From contig JAECYW010000002.1 in assembly GCA_023014335.1 (NCBI GenBank), positions 4,371,881 through 4,435,880 on the forward strand: a DNA stretch of 64,000 nucleotides. The letters run 5' to 3'. Within the stretch, counting starts at the first letter, position 1; the number at the start of each line of letters is the position of its first letter. Origin of the DNA: Galerina marginata (taxonomy: Eukaryota; Basidiomycota; Agaricomycetes; Agaricales; Galerinaceae). This document shows positions 11,752-22,192 of this stretch, piece after piece. The notes beneath the pieces were generated by a model that did not search any database, had not been told where the DNA came from, and saw only the letters and a program-made list of their open reading frames with translations. Both the position numbers and the translations under genes were made by a program.

Positions 11752-12101
11752 ATGATGTGTGATGGCCATGTCTTTACCTCCCCAAACCAAGAATCTTTGC
11801 CACATCCGCTTCCCCTTGATACTGAACTTGGCCCAATGCCGTCTCCAGAAGAACTTCGATGTCGCGTTTGGGCAACACCGACCACCCCATATACCGCGTT
11901 CATCTTCAAAACGCCCTTATTTGGTCCTATGATGGGTCGCTTTGACAAATACAAGATCGAGAACGATGCTCATAACTGGCATTTGCCCCGAAACACCTGC
12001 AAATCGTGGAAGCGGTTTGAGCACGGCATGCGTGATGCTGCGGCGAAGCTATCGTCCCTTTTCTTTTCTACACACCCTGACTTTCGACCCTTCTGGGATA
12101 T

Positions 12102-12537
12102 ATTGATGGCGTTAGGAGCGGAGCGTAAATATGTCTTTCTTATACGAGCGCGTCGTCGAAGCGAACTAAGGACATGCCAGGACATGCCAAAGTCCTTCAA
12201 CAACTTGGCTGGCTCTATCAAGAAGGCGGCTCCTCCCAGAATCAGGAGCTAGTCATACAATATCTTACCAAGAGCCTCGAAGCTGGTATGTTTGGGTATG
12301 ACACGTCAGCTTGTGGACAACTTAACAGACCTACCGCTTAGATCCGTCCGATGCCCGAAGTTGGTATCTCCTTGGCCGAGGATACATAGCTGGTCAAAAA
12401 TACAACAAAGCCTACGAAGCATATCAACAAGCAGTCTACCGAGATGGACGCAACCCAACTTTCTGGTGCTCCATTGGCGTCCTCTATTTGCAGATCAATC
12501 GGTTCCGTGACGCTCTCGATGCTTATTCTCGAGCTAT
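12102..12537 (+). pseudogene. CYC8: Captured CYC8/SSN6 co-repressor TPR fragment
   Basis: Translation gives LYERVVEAN, then AKVLQQLGWLYQEGGSS and IQYLTKSLEA, a 56-nt intron (12286-12341), then DPSDARSWYLLGRGYIAGQK and NPTFWCSIGVLYLQINRFRD. These are tetratricopeptide repeats of the Cyc8/Ssn6 transcription co-repressor, an otherwise single-copy fungal gene (known family). Only about two repeats are present. The retained intron means capture at DNA level, not through cDNA. A 10-bp tandem duplication (12170-12189) and a TAA break the frame. The empty site in the other copy reads GGGATATCCC; here TAT is present on both sides of the insert, and there are no inverted terminal repeats. Confidence 0.85.
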
Positions 12538-13075
12538 CCCTCAAAATCCCAGTTCCTACGGCTATTTCGATACCCATGATTCTGAACAAGCGGCGCTTGA
12601 AGCCGTCACTTCTTCAATTGACGGTTTCATCGTCTTTTCGGGATATGTATCCTTCCTTATTGCTCTCTGCCGGTTTTGTCCCCCGTCCGGGAGCCCTTTA
12701 CGAACCACAGCAGAGTTGTTTAAGTCCGCTAGCTTCGAAGTGCACCCCGAGTGGATACAGGGTCTTCATGATTCGGGTATCGGTAATTTCAGTGTGGAGC
12801 AACGGTCCCGCATAGGATTGATCGTCAAGATTTCCGATTGCAATTGGATCAACCTAGTACCCATCGTAATCAAGGCCAATGTCTCGGTTTGGCTCCACTG
12901 GGGTAAACCGCCTTTCTCGTTACCTCGGCAATCCTGGGTGTCAGACTTGGAACCGGCACCTTTTTGGACACCGTCGTCGGCCAATCTTGCCCATATATAC
13001 AAAGCGAAGAGCATCTCAATTGAATCAAAAATCATCTTCCCCTGTTAAAGCTACATCTGATGTGACAGTCAACCC

Positions 13076-13200
13076 ATCGTTGTAAGGCTGGTGCTCACTT
13101 CCATATATAGTGCCGGCAGGACTGGTCAATGACCAGTCCTAAAAGACGCCTTTTGGCTGGAACGGTTGAGCGCCGGCACTCTCTCCCGTCTTCCAATCGT
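13076..13200. mobile_element. Solo LTR, 115 bp, with 5-bp target duplication
   Basis: The insertion 13081-13195 starts TGTAAGG and ends TTCCA, and is flanked by ATCGT at 13076-13080 and 13196-13200. The other YRYG copy has a single ATCGT and no insert. A CATATATAG box lies near the start. The body holds an inverted repeat AGTGCCGGC...GCCGGCACT and inside it the palindrome GGACTGGTCA-A-TGACCAGTCC. TG...CA ends plus a 5-bp duplication indicate an LTR left by recombination of a very small retrotransposon. Confidence 0.7.
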
Positions 13201-15178
13201 CTGTCGTTTCACCGGAGGTGTCACTATCGTCTTCTCAATTTAACCAGGTTGCTGCTCCGTCTGTCGAGTTTGGTTGTTCTGCAGACCTCCCGACCACCTC
13301 TTTCCCGATGCCACCTCCAGTTTCCTCTTCACCTCCCAGAATGGCACCTGATATGTCAGTTGATGCACCACCTGAGGTCTCGGTGGAGAATCCCGAGCAC
13401 CTTCCGCACCGTGAGGTTCCTGGGCGAGTCTCGTCTTCCAGTGGCTCTTCATCGAGAGTTCTTGTCAGTAGTGGACCACACTCGCCAGGTGTGGCACAAT
13501 GTCCTCCAGCGCCTCCTCCAGTGACATCAAATGCTTTTCTTCCACCTCCTCGTCGTACAACGCCTGATGTGGTACTTGAGCCGCTGGCTGAACGGGGGTA
13601 CGAGTCGAATGGTGCTCGTGTTGCGTGGTCAACACACCACGACGACGACGACGGCCATGACCCACTCCGCACCTCAGTGGAGGACGTTATTGCGGTAAAT
13701 TGCTCCACGCAAACTGAGCTCCCACTGCCGCCGTTTCAGTCTATCGAGGATATTGTTTACTATAGATATGGCTTCGCTTTCAACGAAACTACATATGATG
13801 GCCTCCCACCATATTTTGATAAAGCCGAAAATCCCTTTAATCACTGGACAACAGCCTGCCATGCTGTTGGTGGATACGGTCTCTCCTCGTCGACTGCCAA
13901 CCACCGACCTATAACGGATTTCCTAGTAACTCTGCTCAATTCCAAGCGTCCGTTCCATGATGTTCCTGGGATGTTCTGGGACTTGAGTCCTGCAAATGGC
14001 GAGCAGCTGAAGGATTTAGAGCCGAAGTGTCTTACTATTGAAGTCAAGGAGTTCCAAACCGGAGTCCTCTGCCTCCTCTATCCTCGTGCCTTAGACTCTG
14101 TAGAGAATCCGCCGTGGGTGGTTGCTGTTCCGCCTATAACTGCCTTGGAGTGTATTCGGCGCGACCTTGGACCTTCTTCGATTGACATCGCCGAGTATCT
14201 GATGGAGCAAGGGATGCCATTTAATACGTTACTTCCTTTTGAGCGTTGCTCAGGCTCATCTCATCGTCCGCCTCAACCTCTGGAACGCCCACTCCTGGGG
14301 GACCGGTCAGCTGGGCACAACTTTGACCGTGCTGATTCCGCGGCATATGCAACACTTCGGGACTCGTTTTTACTTGCTCAGCATAACAGTCGTCGGGCCC
14401 TTTCCTTTGGTGGTATCATTGCTCGCTTGGCCAGGAATGTCCTGCCAGACTCCGATATTCTTGCCGGTCCCTCCTCGAGTGCACGCAGAGGAGAGCAAAT
14501 ACTTTTTATAAGTGGAACGGAGACCAAGGTTGATGATCAACTCTCGGAGGAGGAACTGGATTTGATATGTGGGACCTACCATTTGACTAATCCCTGCTGT
14601 TTATTAGCCCAGACATCTATGTGCTCTTGGTTTCCTCGGGCTAATGTATGGGCATCCACTGGGTATAACGTCGGTTATTGGAATCGAGAATGCGAGGACT
14701 GGTACATCGACCGAGTTCGTTCCATATTGGATGGAACAGCGAAGCCATTAACTACACATCAATGGCGGCAGCAAATTCGAAAGAATAGGCAGGCACCAAA
14801 GCTCGTCTTCCAGATGAACAAGGCGGCAGAGGAGTATCTCCTATCTTCACTAGCATCATCGTTTACCGTTACTCCCATGTCACATTAAATCTTGTCGTTT
14901 AGCCGCCTTAATTTGTATCATATATTGTATAATCTCTCGCAATGTTTTTGGGCTCATTAATGATACATGCTTCTCAAATTTAACCCTGCCTCCACCACTG
15001 AATGAATTTAGAATTTAATTCCTGTAAAAGGGCAGCAACCATGCGATCATCTTCGGTCTTTAAGATGAATTGCTCTCATCACGCCTTACATTAACTGTAA
15101 GGTTGTTAGCTACAACTTAGTTTCACATAGGTACAAAAAAAAAGTACATGCAATTGTAACCACTGGAGAAAATCAGAA

Positions 15179-16023
15179 TCATACAGTACAATGACTACTT
15201 GTGAACTTTTTTCGAACGCTTTTCGACTTGCTGACCACAGCATCAGCCTTACGTGCCTGTCCGCGTGAATATTTAAGACGAATACGGATGAGGTCCATCA
15301 CAGGCCAGACATCCTCGTAGTTGTTCAACGTTGGGAATTTATCGACCGCCTGAATTACCGATTACAGGTAAGCCTATTATAGATACCAAGGATGACGACC
15401 ACATACCTGCTTCCGTACGGTGTTAATTGACGCTTTTGACTGCGATGAAGGCTTCTTCGAAGCGTCGAGATGGGTGTCGATGAGGTCGTTCATGAATTTC
15501 TACTCAAAAAAGTGAATTCGTATGTGTGGGGTGAACGATCAGACGCATACCTTGAGTTTTTGGAAGTCCTTTGTCCACGCCAAAGCTTCCTCGAAGTTGT
15601 ACCACCCCCCCCCCCCGACCGGGCCGACCAGCTTCACCCTTCGGCTTAGGAATGAGGCCCTCATTGTCAGAGTCTTCGGAGATTTCAGACGTAGACGATG
15701 AGGAGTCTGAACCAGAAGGGGTTGCGTCGCGCGACTTTCCAGCTTTGTTCGGAGACGGAGTTACCGAGCGACGAGTATTGGACGAACGGCCGCCCCGAGT
15801 TGGGGGATCCTTGACATAGGGGGTATAGCGAACACGGCTGCGTCCATTACGACTGGGGCTGGTCCAATTTCTTCTTGCGCAAGCAACTTGTTCGGTGTTT
15901 GCGTTCGACCGACCTCGATCTGAGCAATAGGAACCGGTCGAGTGGCGGCGGAGCACCAGGCTCAAACATGGCTGGAACATCGACGAAAGAATGTCCGGTG
16001 GAAATGGTTGGGCGATGAGACAT
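15179..16023 (-). pseudogene. Multicopy hypothetical gene, frameshifted
   Basis: Minus-strand exons 16023-15551, 15499-15407 and 15349-15179 with 51- and 57-nt introns. The middle part is Ser/Arg-rich and ends with LIPKPKGEAGRPGRGG; the C-terminal part reads YNFEEALAWTKDFQ, KFMNDLIDTHLDASKK and FPTLNNYEDVWPVMDLIRIR. The same order (GRPGRGGYN then a DYEDVWPV.DLIR.RLKY segment) is known to me from high-copy proteins of mushrooms; function unknown. A run of 12 C (15605-15616) shifts the frame just before YNFEE, and a second frame change is needed near 15890. A TATA-like sequence (TATAAATATA) sits at about 16090. The stretch 14889-15178 before it holds no gene. Confidence 0.55.
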
Positions 16024-16270
16024 TGGAGTTGAAAGGCTGGTAAGCTGAAGGATGATGGGTAGGTATGGATGGTGGGCGATGGAAGGAGGCCGGTATAAAT
16101 ATAACAAGACAAAGGAAACGAATCTCCGCCACCACGCCCTGCGGCAACAACCGTGTATAACAAAGAGGCCGAGGTGGCGAGGCGAACGCTCTGGGTATAA
16201 GAGACCCTCAGCCCCCATCGCCCGTAGATTTAGAACTGAGCACCCACACCACCTAATCAAGTTATTCAAA

Positions 16271-16965
16271 ATGTTCTTGAACTGGCTTCAAGACCTGTTT
16301 TCACGAAGTTCGAAACTTGTGGCCACCTTCCGCGAGCATACTGGTCCCGTATTTGGCATGGCCATCTCTCCTGATGGCAAACTGCTGGCAAGTGGCGGTA
16401 AGTCGTTGTGAATAGCCTATTAACACGAGCTCTGAGCGTCATGAAGGTATAGAGGGTGTTAAGATATGGGATATCAAGACCGGTGGCGAGATCGACACCC
16501 TATGCAATCCTTCTACGAACGAGGCCAGGTTTCGTCTTTGTGCTGGGTCACACGAAAGAACGAAATGTACGACACATTGTGTTATGGAAATGTCCTTGGG
16601 TTCTTGGTATTCCTCCAGCATCGCCCGGCAGAGGTACGTTGAATGCACTTTCGTAGAAAACTAAAACGGTTAAACAAGCATTGCAGGCCCAGTTTGAGGT
16701 CATCCATTCCTGCCGCATCGCCCGGGGCGGCGAAATAGTCAGCATCGCAGTCGATACCTCTGTCAATGGTCCAACCCGCATTGCAACCGGAACGCGCGAC
16801 AAATGCGTCCAGGTCTGGACATTCGATTCGAGCAGCCGAAAACTTGTTCCGATGTATTCCAAGGCCTATGGAGAGGATAAAGAGATCCTACCCAAGACCC
16901 TGGCCTTCGACAATAATATCGATCGTGACCTCTACGTGTTCGGCCTTTATGACGGAGGATTGTGA
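16271..16965 (+). pseudogene. WD40-repeat protein, N-terminal half
   Basis: ATG 16271 opens MFLNWLQDLFSRSS, then EHTGPVFGMAISPDGKLLAS, a typical WD40 blade, ending at a splice donor at 16397. Exon 2 gives GVKIWDIKTGGE; after a one-base frame change near 16490 it continues FYERGQVSSLCWVTRKNEMY and CYGNVLGFLVFLQHRP. Exon 3 reads GPTRIATGTRDKCVQVW and YVFGLYDGGL, then stops. The rest of the propeller lies just downstream on the opposite strand (17740-16986). Mushroom genomes carry many related WD40 genes (from memory). Confidence 0.65.
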
Positions 16966-16985
16966 GTCGATCGCCATCGCCTGTA

Positions 16986-17740
16986 TCAAGTGTCGGTTTT
17001 CTTCATATACACCTTTGGCTCTGCATTTCCGGCATTCTCAACCACCGCGTCTTGTCGTATATGAGACTTCATGAAGTCCACCAAGTAGGCGGCGGTTGCG
17101 AGCACCATTATCACTTTGCCGATCAACTCGAGAACCTGGAACACAGTCCATTCATTTTCACCGTTATTCTGCTTCACTGGCCTTCTGTTTGTCGTCCACT
17201 TCCAGAGTCGAATCGGACTTGGTCCGGTGGCCGTCGAAGAGGCCGAGGCGATGCTTACGCTGCCGTCGTCGTCGTCGTGCACCTATCATTGTCAGTCATT
17301 AGTATTCAAGCTCAAAATGACCAGGAGAAAAACCTCACGGCTATGGTTTCCGCCCCTCCCTTTTTGGCATGCATTAAGGTCTTCAAGAGTTTGCCAGTCT
17401 TTCGTTCGAAAACGTAAACCTGCCCATGATCACTTCCGCCCACGACCAAATATGAATTGTCACCGAAGACGACCCCCTTGGGCTGTGTCTTATCAGCCTC
17501 CCGAGTTGCGAATGTCCTGATGAAATGACCGGAGTCCATTTTGTAGATGTCGAAACCATTCCCGACGTTGTCTACAACACCCAACCTGCGTTCTGTGTCG
17601 ACTGCCGCATTCCCGCTACGTTTCCTTTTAGCCCATTTTTATTGAGGTTTGGAAGAGACTTACATCTGAGACCCAAGCTGGTGCTTCGAAATGCTCTTGG
17701 CGTCTTTCCCGCCGTATTTGTATCTGAGAGATGCTCCAGG
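16986..17740 (-). pseudogene. WD40-repeat protein, inverted C-terminal half
   Basis: Read on the minus strand, YKYGGKDAKSISKHQLGSQ splices to IGNAAVDTERRLGVVDNVG, then VVGGSDHGQVYVFERKTGK and, after another intron near 17330-17280, a C-terminal segment with a hydrophobic helix (VLELIGKVIMVLATAAYLV) that may be a membrane anchor. This is the continuation expected after FGLYDG in the plus-strand half. The two halves converge with about 20 bp between them, so an inversion of roughly 0.6-0.75 kb split the gene. Confidence 0.65.
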
Positions 17741-17935
17741 GTATCTTTCCGCCAGAGGCTTCCGGTTCACTACTTGGAACAAGAAGAGCGGCGACGGAAG
17801 TTGGGAGGCGCATTGGGACTCTACAGAATGACCACGGCCAAGGAATTAGGATTTTTGTTTGATATGATGTGAATGAAGCGAACATACCTGACTCGTAAGA
17901 GATAGAACATGAAAATGGGGAGGCATAGATCTGAT

Positions 17936-18312
17936 TATCACCGGAGCCATCCATGTGATAACCGTTGTCGGCATTGCTAACGATCCAAGACAAATAGGCT
18001 AAGAAAAGGGAATAGATTTCAGCACGGACAACAATAAGATTGGCGGAGAGAGGTTCAGTACCTTTACTGGACTAGAGGGCGTAACGACGACGATTCATCA
18101 GAGCTGTCCAGATGAATGCTACATCGTGAAATCGACGAGAGTCAGAGACCGGCGCCAGTGCATTGGAGTGGTCCAGTGCAGTGAGATTCAGCATCTTGAC
18201 TGGATTAGAGATGTAACGACGACGAAACCGTTCATCGGACTTGTCCAGATGAACGGTGCTTGGTGGTGTCGGCCAGAGACGAAGCCAGTTCATCAAAGCG
18301 GTCTAGATGAAC
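17936..18312. repeat. Palindrome field in spacer
   Basis: One TATCACC...GTGATA palindrome (17936-17960) and three 25-bp TTCATC...GATGAA palindromes (18093-18117, 18230-18254, 18288-18312). Order and spacing match the field at 10896-11117, but there is no coiled-coil gene next to it here. The stretch 17741-17935 shows nothing coding. Confidence 0.75.
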
Positions 18313-18345
18313 GTGGCTTGTATAGTATTAGGGAGGGAAGAAATC

Positions 18346-18427
18346 GTGGACTTAGAAATGTTCGCGTGATTTTGTTTGGCGACGGGGATGTCGCCAAACA
18401 AAATCACGCGAACATTTCTAAGTCCAC
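18346..18427. repeat. Perfect 38-bp inverted repeat, 6-nt loop
   Basis: Arms 18346-18383 and 18390-18427 are perfectly complementary around the loop GGGGAT. Each arm contains TTTTGTTTGGCGAC or its complement, the same core as the shorter hairpins at 1593-1624 and 11167-11196. It forms a strong cruciform and looks like two identical element ends joined head to head. Confidence 0.9.
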
Positions 18428-18439
18428 CTTCCAAATCCA

Positions 18440-18740
18440 TCAATACCAATCCTCCGGTACGTCTCCATCGTGCCGTTGGCGTCGATGTTTTTGGTCTTAT
18501 CGCAGGGAGATCTGGAAAACATGGCGGATCGTACCAATGACGACTTGATGGCGTCGATCAATAGGGGTGAACCAGTCTCGGCTTACGTTACCGATATACC
18601 ACTCGATTCGCCGACTTGCTCCGACCCCCCGTTGCGTCTTCCAAATTCCACCTGGGATTAGCCTCAAAGTAAGTATCGTCACCTCCCCTTTTCTTTTCTG
18701 ACGATTCTCTTCTTTTAGCCTCCCATGCTCTTCTCGCCTG
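18440..18740 (+). pseudogene. Chimeric scrap with 97-bp tnp2 fragment
   Basis: A copy of the leader-like module (GTACGTCTCCATCGTGCCGT...TTATCGCAG) is joined at 18502 to a tnp2 fragment ending at 18598. The fragment encodes ENMADRTNDDLMAS and INRGEP, about 95% identical to 44250-44347, the mid part of the transposase gene. After 18598 the sequence is unrelated. It cannot make a protein. Confidence 0.8.
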
Positions 18741-18773
18741 CCGTCTATCCGCCGTTTTCGCCGTCTGGAGTGT

Positions 18774-18900
18774 CACCGTCAGCCCCATCGCCCTCTCTTT
18801 TGTGTTGGTACACATTGAGATCGCGCTTCGCCGACTGCCTGCCGCCCTCTCTTTTGTGTTTGTACACACAGAGATCGCGTTTCAAGCATCGCCCGTTGGC
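18774..18900. repeat. Tandem duplication of about 55 bp
   Basis: Two adjacent units around CGCCCTCTCTTTTGTGTT, followed by a TACACA and GAGATCGCG segment. The unit borders are approximate. Confidence 0.5.
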
Positions 18901-21422
18901 CCGGTCCTCTTCGCTTGTAGTTTGGGCCGTTTTGTTCTTGATCTTTGCCCTGTTTTCTGCCCCCGCTCTCTTTTCAACTGAGTTGTGGCTCTCGAAGTTC
19001 TTGCACCTGATCTGCATTCGCAAACTGGGTAAGGATCTCCTTTGCATAAGTCATCAATTCTGTCCATGTTTTAACCTTCTGTGCATAGCTCGCCAGAGAC
19101 TCTTTGTTCGAAACCGAGAGCAAGCAATGGAGAATTCGCATATACAGTGAGGCCGTTACGATGGCAAAGGAGGAAGGCATTGTGGAGTGCTAGGTTAGCA
19201 TGACTGCGTGTTGACGACACTCCAAATTGTCAGAAACCTTCCGTGCGATTTCGACATGGAACAGACCTGTCACTCACACGAGGTGTTTCCACATCTACAT
19301 CTCTAGTCCGACCTCGTGTCCCATAGCTCGCTGCCGTCCGATCGTTAGCTGGACGCGGTCACAAGCAATGATTTTGATAGATTTGGTATTCTGGATTTTC
19401 AGAATCTAGCTTCAGCTCTTCGTTGATCTCCTCGGTAAGGATGACGCCAGTGATCTTGTTTTCCTCTATAATCACTGACAGGATGGTATGGAAAAGAGCA
19501 TCTTGCATAAGCTTGACTCGTTTTTGGTAAGTTGGAGATGTTCCAGCTTCGGTAACGGCGCATTCATGACTCCGGTGTCTTCGGGAACCCCTAGGGCTGC
19601 GAAGATGGTGAAATGTTGTCGCTGAGCTCCACTAGGAAGGAAGGGACAAGGAAATCACACCTTGGTCCTTTGAGCCCTCCATTTAGCTGGCTTCCAATAC
19701 CAAGGCCACTCCACCCACAACTTTGCATTGTTGCTCCCGTATCAAAACACAAGATGTCCGCTTTTGGGCCTTATCAGAAGCAACGCTTTCCCATACACCG
19801 CGTTCCACCTTCTGGATGCTCATCTTCACGTCAGGTATGTGCATCTACCTGCGTTTATCCTGTAATATTCCTCCACTTACCTGAACCCTGCCATTTCCCA
19901 GGTATACAGCAGCCGGTATGCTCAGACCAAAGGCATTACGTTTCTGGGAGAACTCCTTCTGGGTCTTGGCCAAAGGCCGAAGTACGTATCTATCAGCTTC
20001 AAAATGCCCATCTAACGGCTCCGCAGAAATACATCAACCTCAGCATTCACCAGCAAATATCTCTCCCTTCAAATGTCGATTAACTTCCAAAGCCGATCGT
20101 ACAACCGTACTCCTTTCTTCCAATCCTGTCCTTGCGATAGACGCCTGATTTTACTATAGTAGTGTCAGATTGTCCATGATTGTCCATTTTCGGGAGAGAA
20201 GCGACTCCAAGTTGTACAAGTTTAGCAAGAACGAGATGGACTGCTCTTGACTGCCGGCAGATTCCAGTGGGTAATCAGTTCCTGTGAGAAGCTTTGCAAT
20301 AAACAACTGGTTCTTTTACCAACCTTTCGACATTGATGGCGAACTTGAAGAAATTGTTTCGTTCGGTTGCATATGCTGCTCAAGGTGTTAGGAGGATCTA
20401 CCATGGAACCATTTTGATCCGGAGTTCCGGTGAGGCCGACCTGAACTGTTTCTTTTCGACTGGTGAGGTCCCTTCCATTCGTCGACGAGAAGTCTTACCG
20501 AGACCTGGACATAGACGTTATGAAGTTTCCGAGTCCTCAGAGAAAGTGCGGTCGTTGTTGACCACCCCGAGGCTGCTGAGAGTGTCATTGACAATCGTGC
20601 TTATCCTTAGGCCAATCTGGACTGTGGGGCTAATAATCAACCTTATGATCTCTGCCGTTGACCTGATTGTCCAACCATCTGTTCTCTACAGGAACCGTAT
20701 ACAACTACCGAATAACTGCGAAAATGAAGGATGCACTCCAGTCACAATGATGCCACTCTGTCGGACAAAGGCCCGTGTATTGCTAGCGAAGGTTGTTACG
20801 AGAGGATAGGCTACCGCAACTTACTCTAATCCACCTGCCTCAATAACTATCGACAAGATTGGAGCAAGGAGCACATTCGCTGAATTTTAAACTTCAGACC
20901 CAATTCAGACCCGAACACAGTTAGTTACGGTACCTCGTCCTCTTGGTGTCAGCTACCCTTTCGGTCTTGGTAGCCTATATTATGGGTAATTGGCGCTGGT
21001 AGAACTCGCACACAACATCGATGGCCGACAAACCCTCAGTATAATGCTCAAATGTCGTCTTTTCGCAATGCGTACACGTATGATAAATTGGCCGGCATCG
21101 ACGAAACCAGGATCTCGTCTTGACACCATCGTCTGCTACTCTATCCGTTAATTGACACGAACCGTTCAATAAAATACGTCCTCGAAACGGCGGCCTAATT
21201 TTCCATCTGAAATACCGGGTCAGTAAAGTAAATGAGACCTCAACAACGAGAACATACATTTTGACTGTTCGATATCGTCCACCACTGACCACCCGTCCGT
21301 TGCAGCTTGATCCTTGTCGGCCGCAATCGATATATTGATACTTGTTCCTCATTTTGGCCCTTGCGGGACAGCACTAGTACTGATCTTCTCCATTCCCGCC
21401 GCGTCTATCTTGTAACTGTGCA
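18901..21422. other. Patchwork of unidentified coding scraps
   Basis: No complete gene. Short stretches look coding but end abruptly: minus strand 19180-18974 (SFAIVTASLYMRILHCLLS), minus strand about 19530-19385 (KRVKLMQDALFHTILSVIIE then ENKITGVILTEEINEELK), plus strand 19757-20000 with a GTATGT...CCCAG intron, and short frames around 20320-20800 and 21350-20975. None was assigned to a family. The mixture of unrelated pieces in both orientations resembles the inside of a gene-capturing transposon; no element ends were found. Confidence 0.4.
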
Positions 21423-21623
21423 TTAGGATAGAACACCCTTGCCTCCGCCGCCTCCCCATTTCATGACATTGACGCTCGCAGAATGGCCACCTAGTGTATA
21501 CTCTGACCTCCGCGTAAGCATCGACCATACGCGTACCGTGCCATCCTTGACGAAGAAGCCCAATGAGGTGATGTCGCATTTCTGGATGAATACAAGTGGA
21601 GATTGGGCAAGAACTAAATTCAA
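21423..21623 (-). pseudogene. WD40 fragment, Notchless/Rsa4-like
   Basis: Minus-strand frame reads KDGTVRVWSMLTRRSEYTLG then GHSASVNVMKWGG, one to two WD40 blades. The combination R-x-E-Y-T-L-G-G-H-x-A-S-V-N resembles the ribosome-assembly factor Notchless/Rsa4, but WD40 blades are alike and the match is from memory. The frame ends after GKGVLS without the rest of the propeller. It is a fragment in the patchwork region. Confidence 0.4.
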
Positions 21624-22011
21624 GATTCTGCAACCCTTTCAGTCACTGAGAGTGCAGGCGTTTCTGGTTCTGGTTCTGGTATTCCACGGTAGACTTTCTG
21701 GAGGACCCGGGAAGCTCCCTATATTTGGTGTCCGCAAAAATCCCAAAAATCGGCCTCAAAAACGCAAGCTCGACGCCCTCAAAAACGCACTTTCGGACAG
21801 AGGTTTTAACACGTGACATCCGAAAAAAGGAAATTTTTTGGTTTTTTGCGCTCGTATTGGTGATTTGTGATTGCCCAAAAAGCAGGTGAAGTTGGGGGTG
21901 GTCCAGTCATGATATATGCATGATAACGCGAGCTTCCGTTGGGTTCTGTTGCCCCAACAATAGTACCGACCGGACCCAATCTGCCCTCAAAAACGCAAAA
22001 ATCGGACACAG

Positions 22012-22192
22012 TGTAAACCTATCGAGACCAAGGATAGGAAATCACTGAGAGCGGAAGTCACACGAAGGTAAACAGGACCGAGCTCTGTTGGGGTGAACGA
22101 GTACGTAGTACGAGGACAAGAAAGACTACTCTCTACGAAATGTGTCTGTGCTACATGAGGAAATGTGTATGTAAGCTGTGACCATCCTTACA
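22012..22192 (-). repeat. 3' LTR of the gag-only element
   Basis: 181 bp, preceded on the minus strand by the polypurine tract. Identical by eye to 23646-23826. Confidence 0.9.

Larger units (their letters stand above)
1..12101. repeat. Left arm of giant inverted repeat (12.1 kb)
   Basis: Every base compared here is the reverse complement of 38574-50674, with mirrored positions summing to 50675. Two differences are visible: 9493 (A here, G in the right copy when read on the same strand) and 9865 (T here, C there). No length difference exists across the arm. Base 1 is already inside the repeat, so the arm may extend beyond the window. At 12101 the high identity ends where a 436-bp insertion starts; further inward the two copies are still homologous, but only at roughly 95%. 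An assembly fold-back is an alternative to a real palindrome. Confidence 0.95.
11752..14888 (+). pseudogene. YRYG multicopy hypothetical gene, left copy
   Basis: Homologous to the copy at 38923-29067. Recognisable segments are GPMPSPEELRCRVW near the start, DIVYYRYGFAFNETTYDG, PGMFWDLSPANGEQL, ITALECIRRDLGP, GGIIARLARNVLPDS, SWFPRANVWASTGYN and the C-terminal FQMNKAAEEYLLSSL. Many copies of this protein occur in agaricomycetes (from memory); its function is unknown. This copy is dead. A CYC8 fragment (12102-12537) brings stops. About 0.45 kb is deleted near 12980, removing the VYRWVDVDGF...FEWGKSQRRYD segment. A solo LTR lies at 13081-13195, and part of an exon-intron junction is lost near 14578. 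The frame 13218-14888 is otherwise open. Similarity to the other copy ends at about 14999. Confidence 0.75.

Noticed and set aside
12102..12537. Helitron as the carrier of the CYC8 fragment
   Set aside because: The insert has no TC start, CTRR end or 3' hairpin.
20333..20809. 158-codon plus-strand frame with a hydrophobic segment
   Set aside because: No domain recognised, other frames in the same stretch look equally coding-like, and it lies in the patchwork of scraps.
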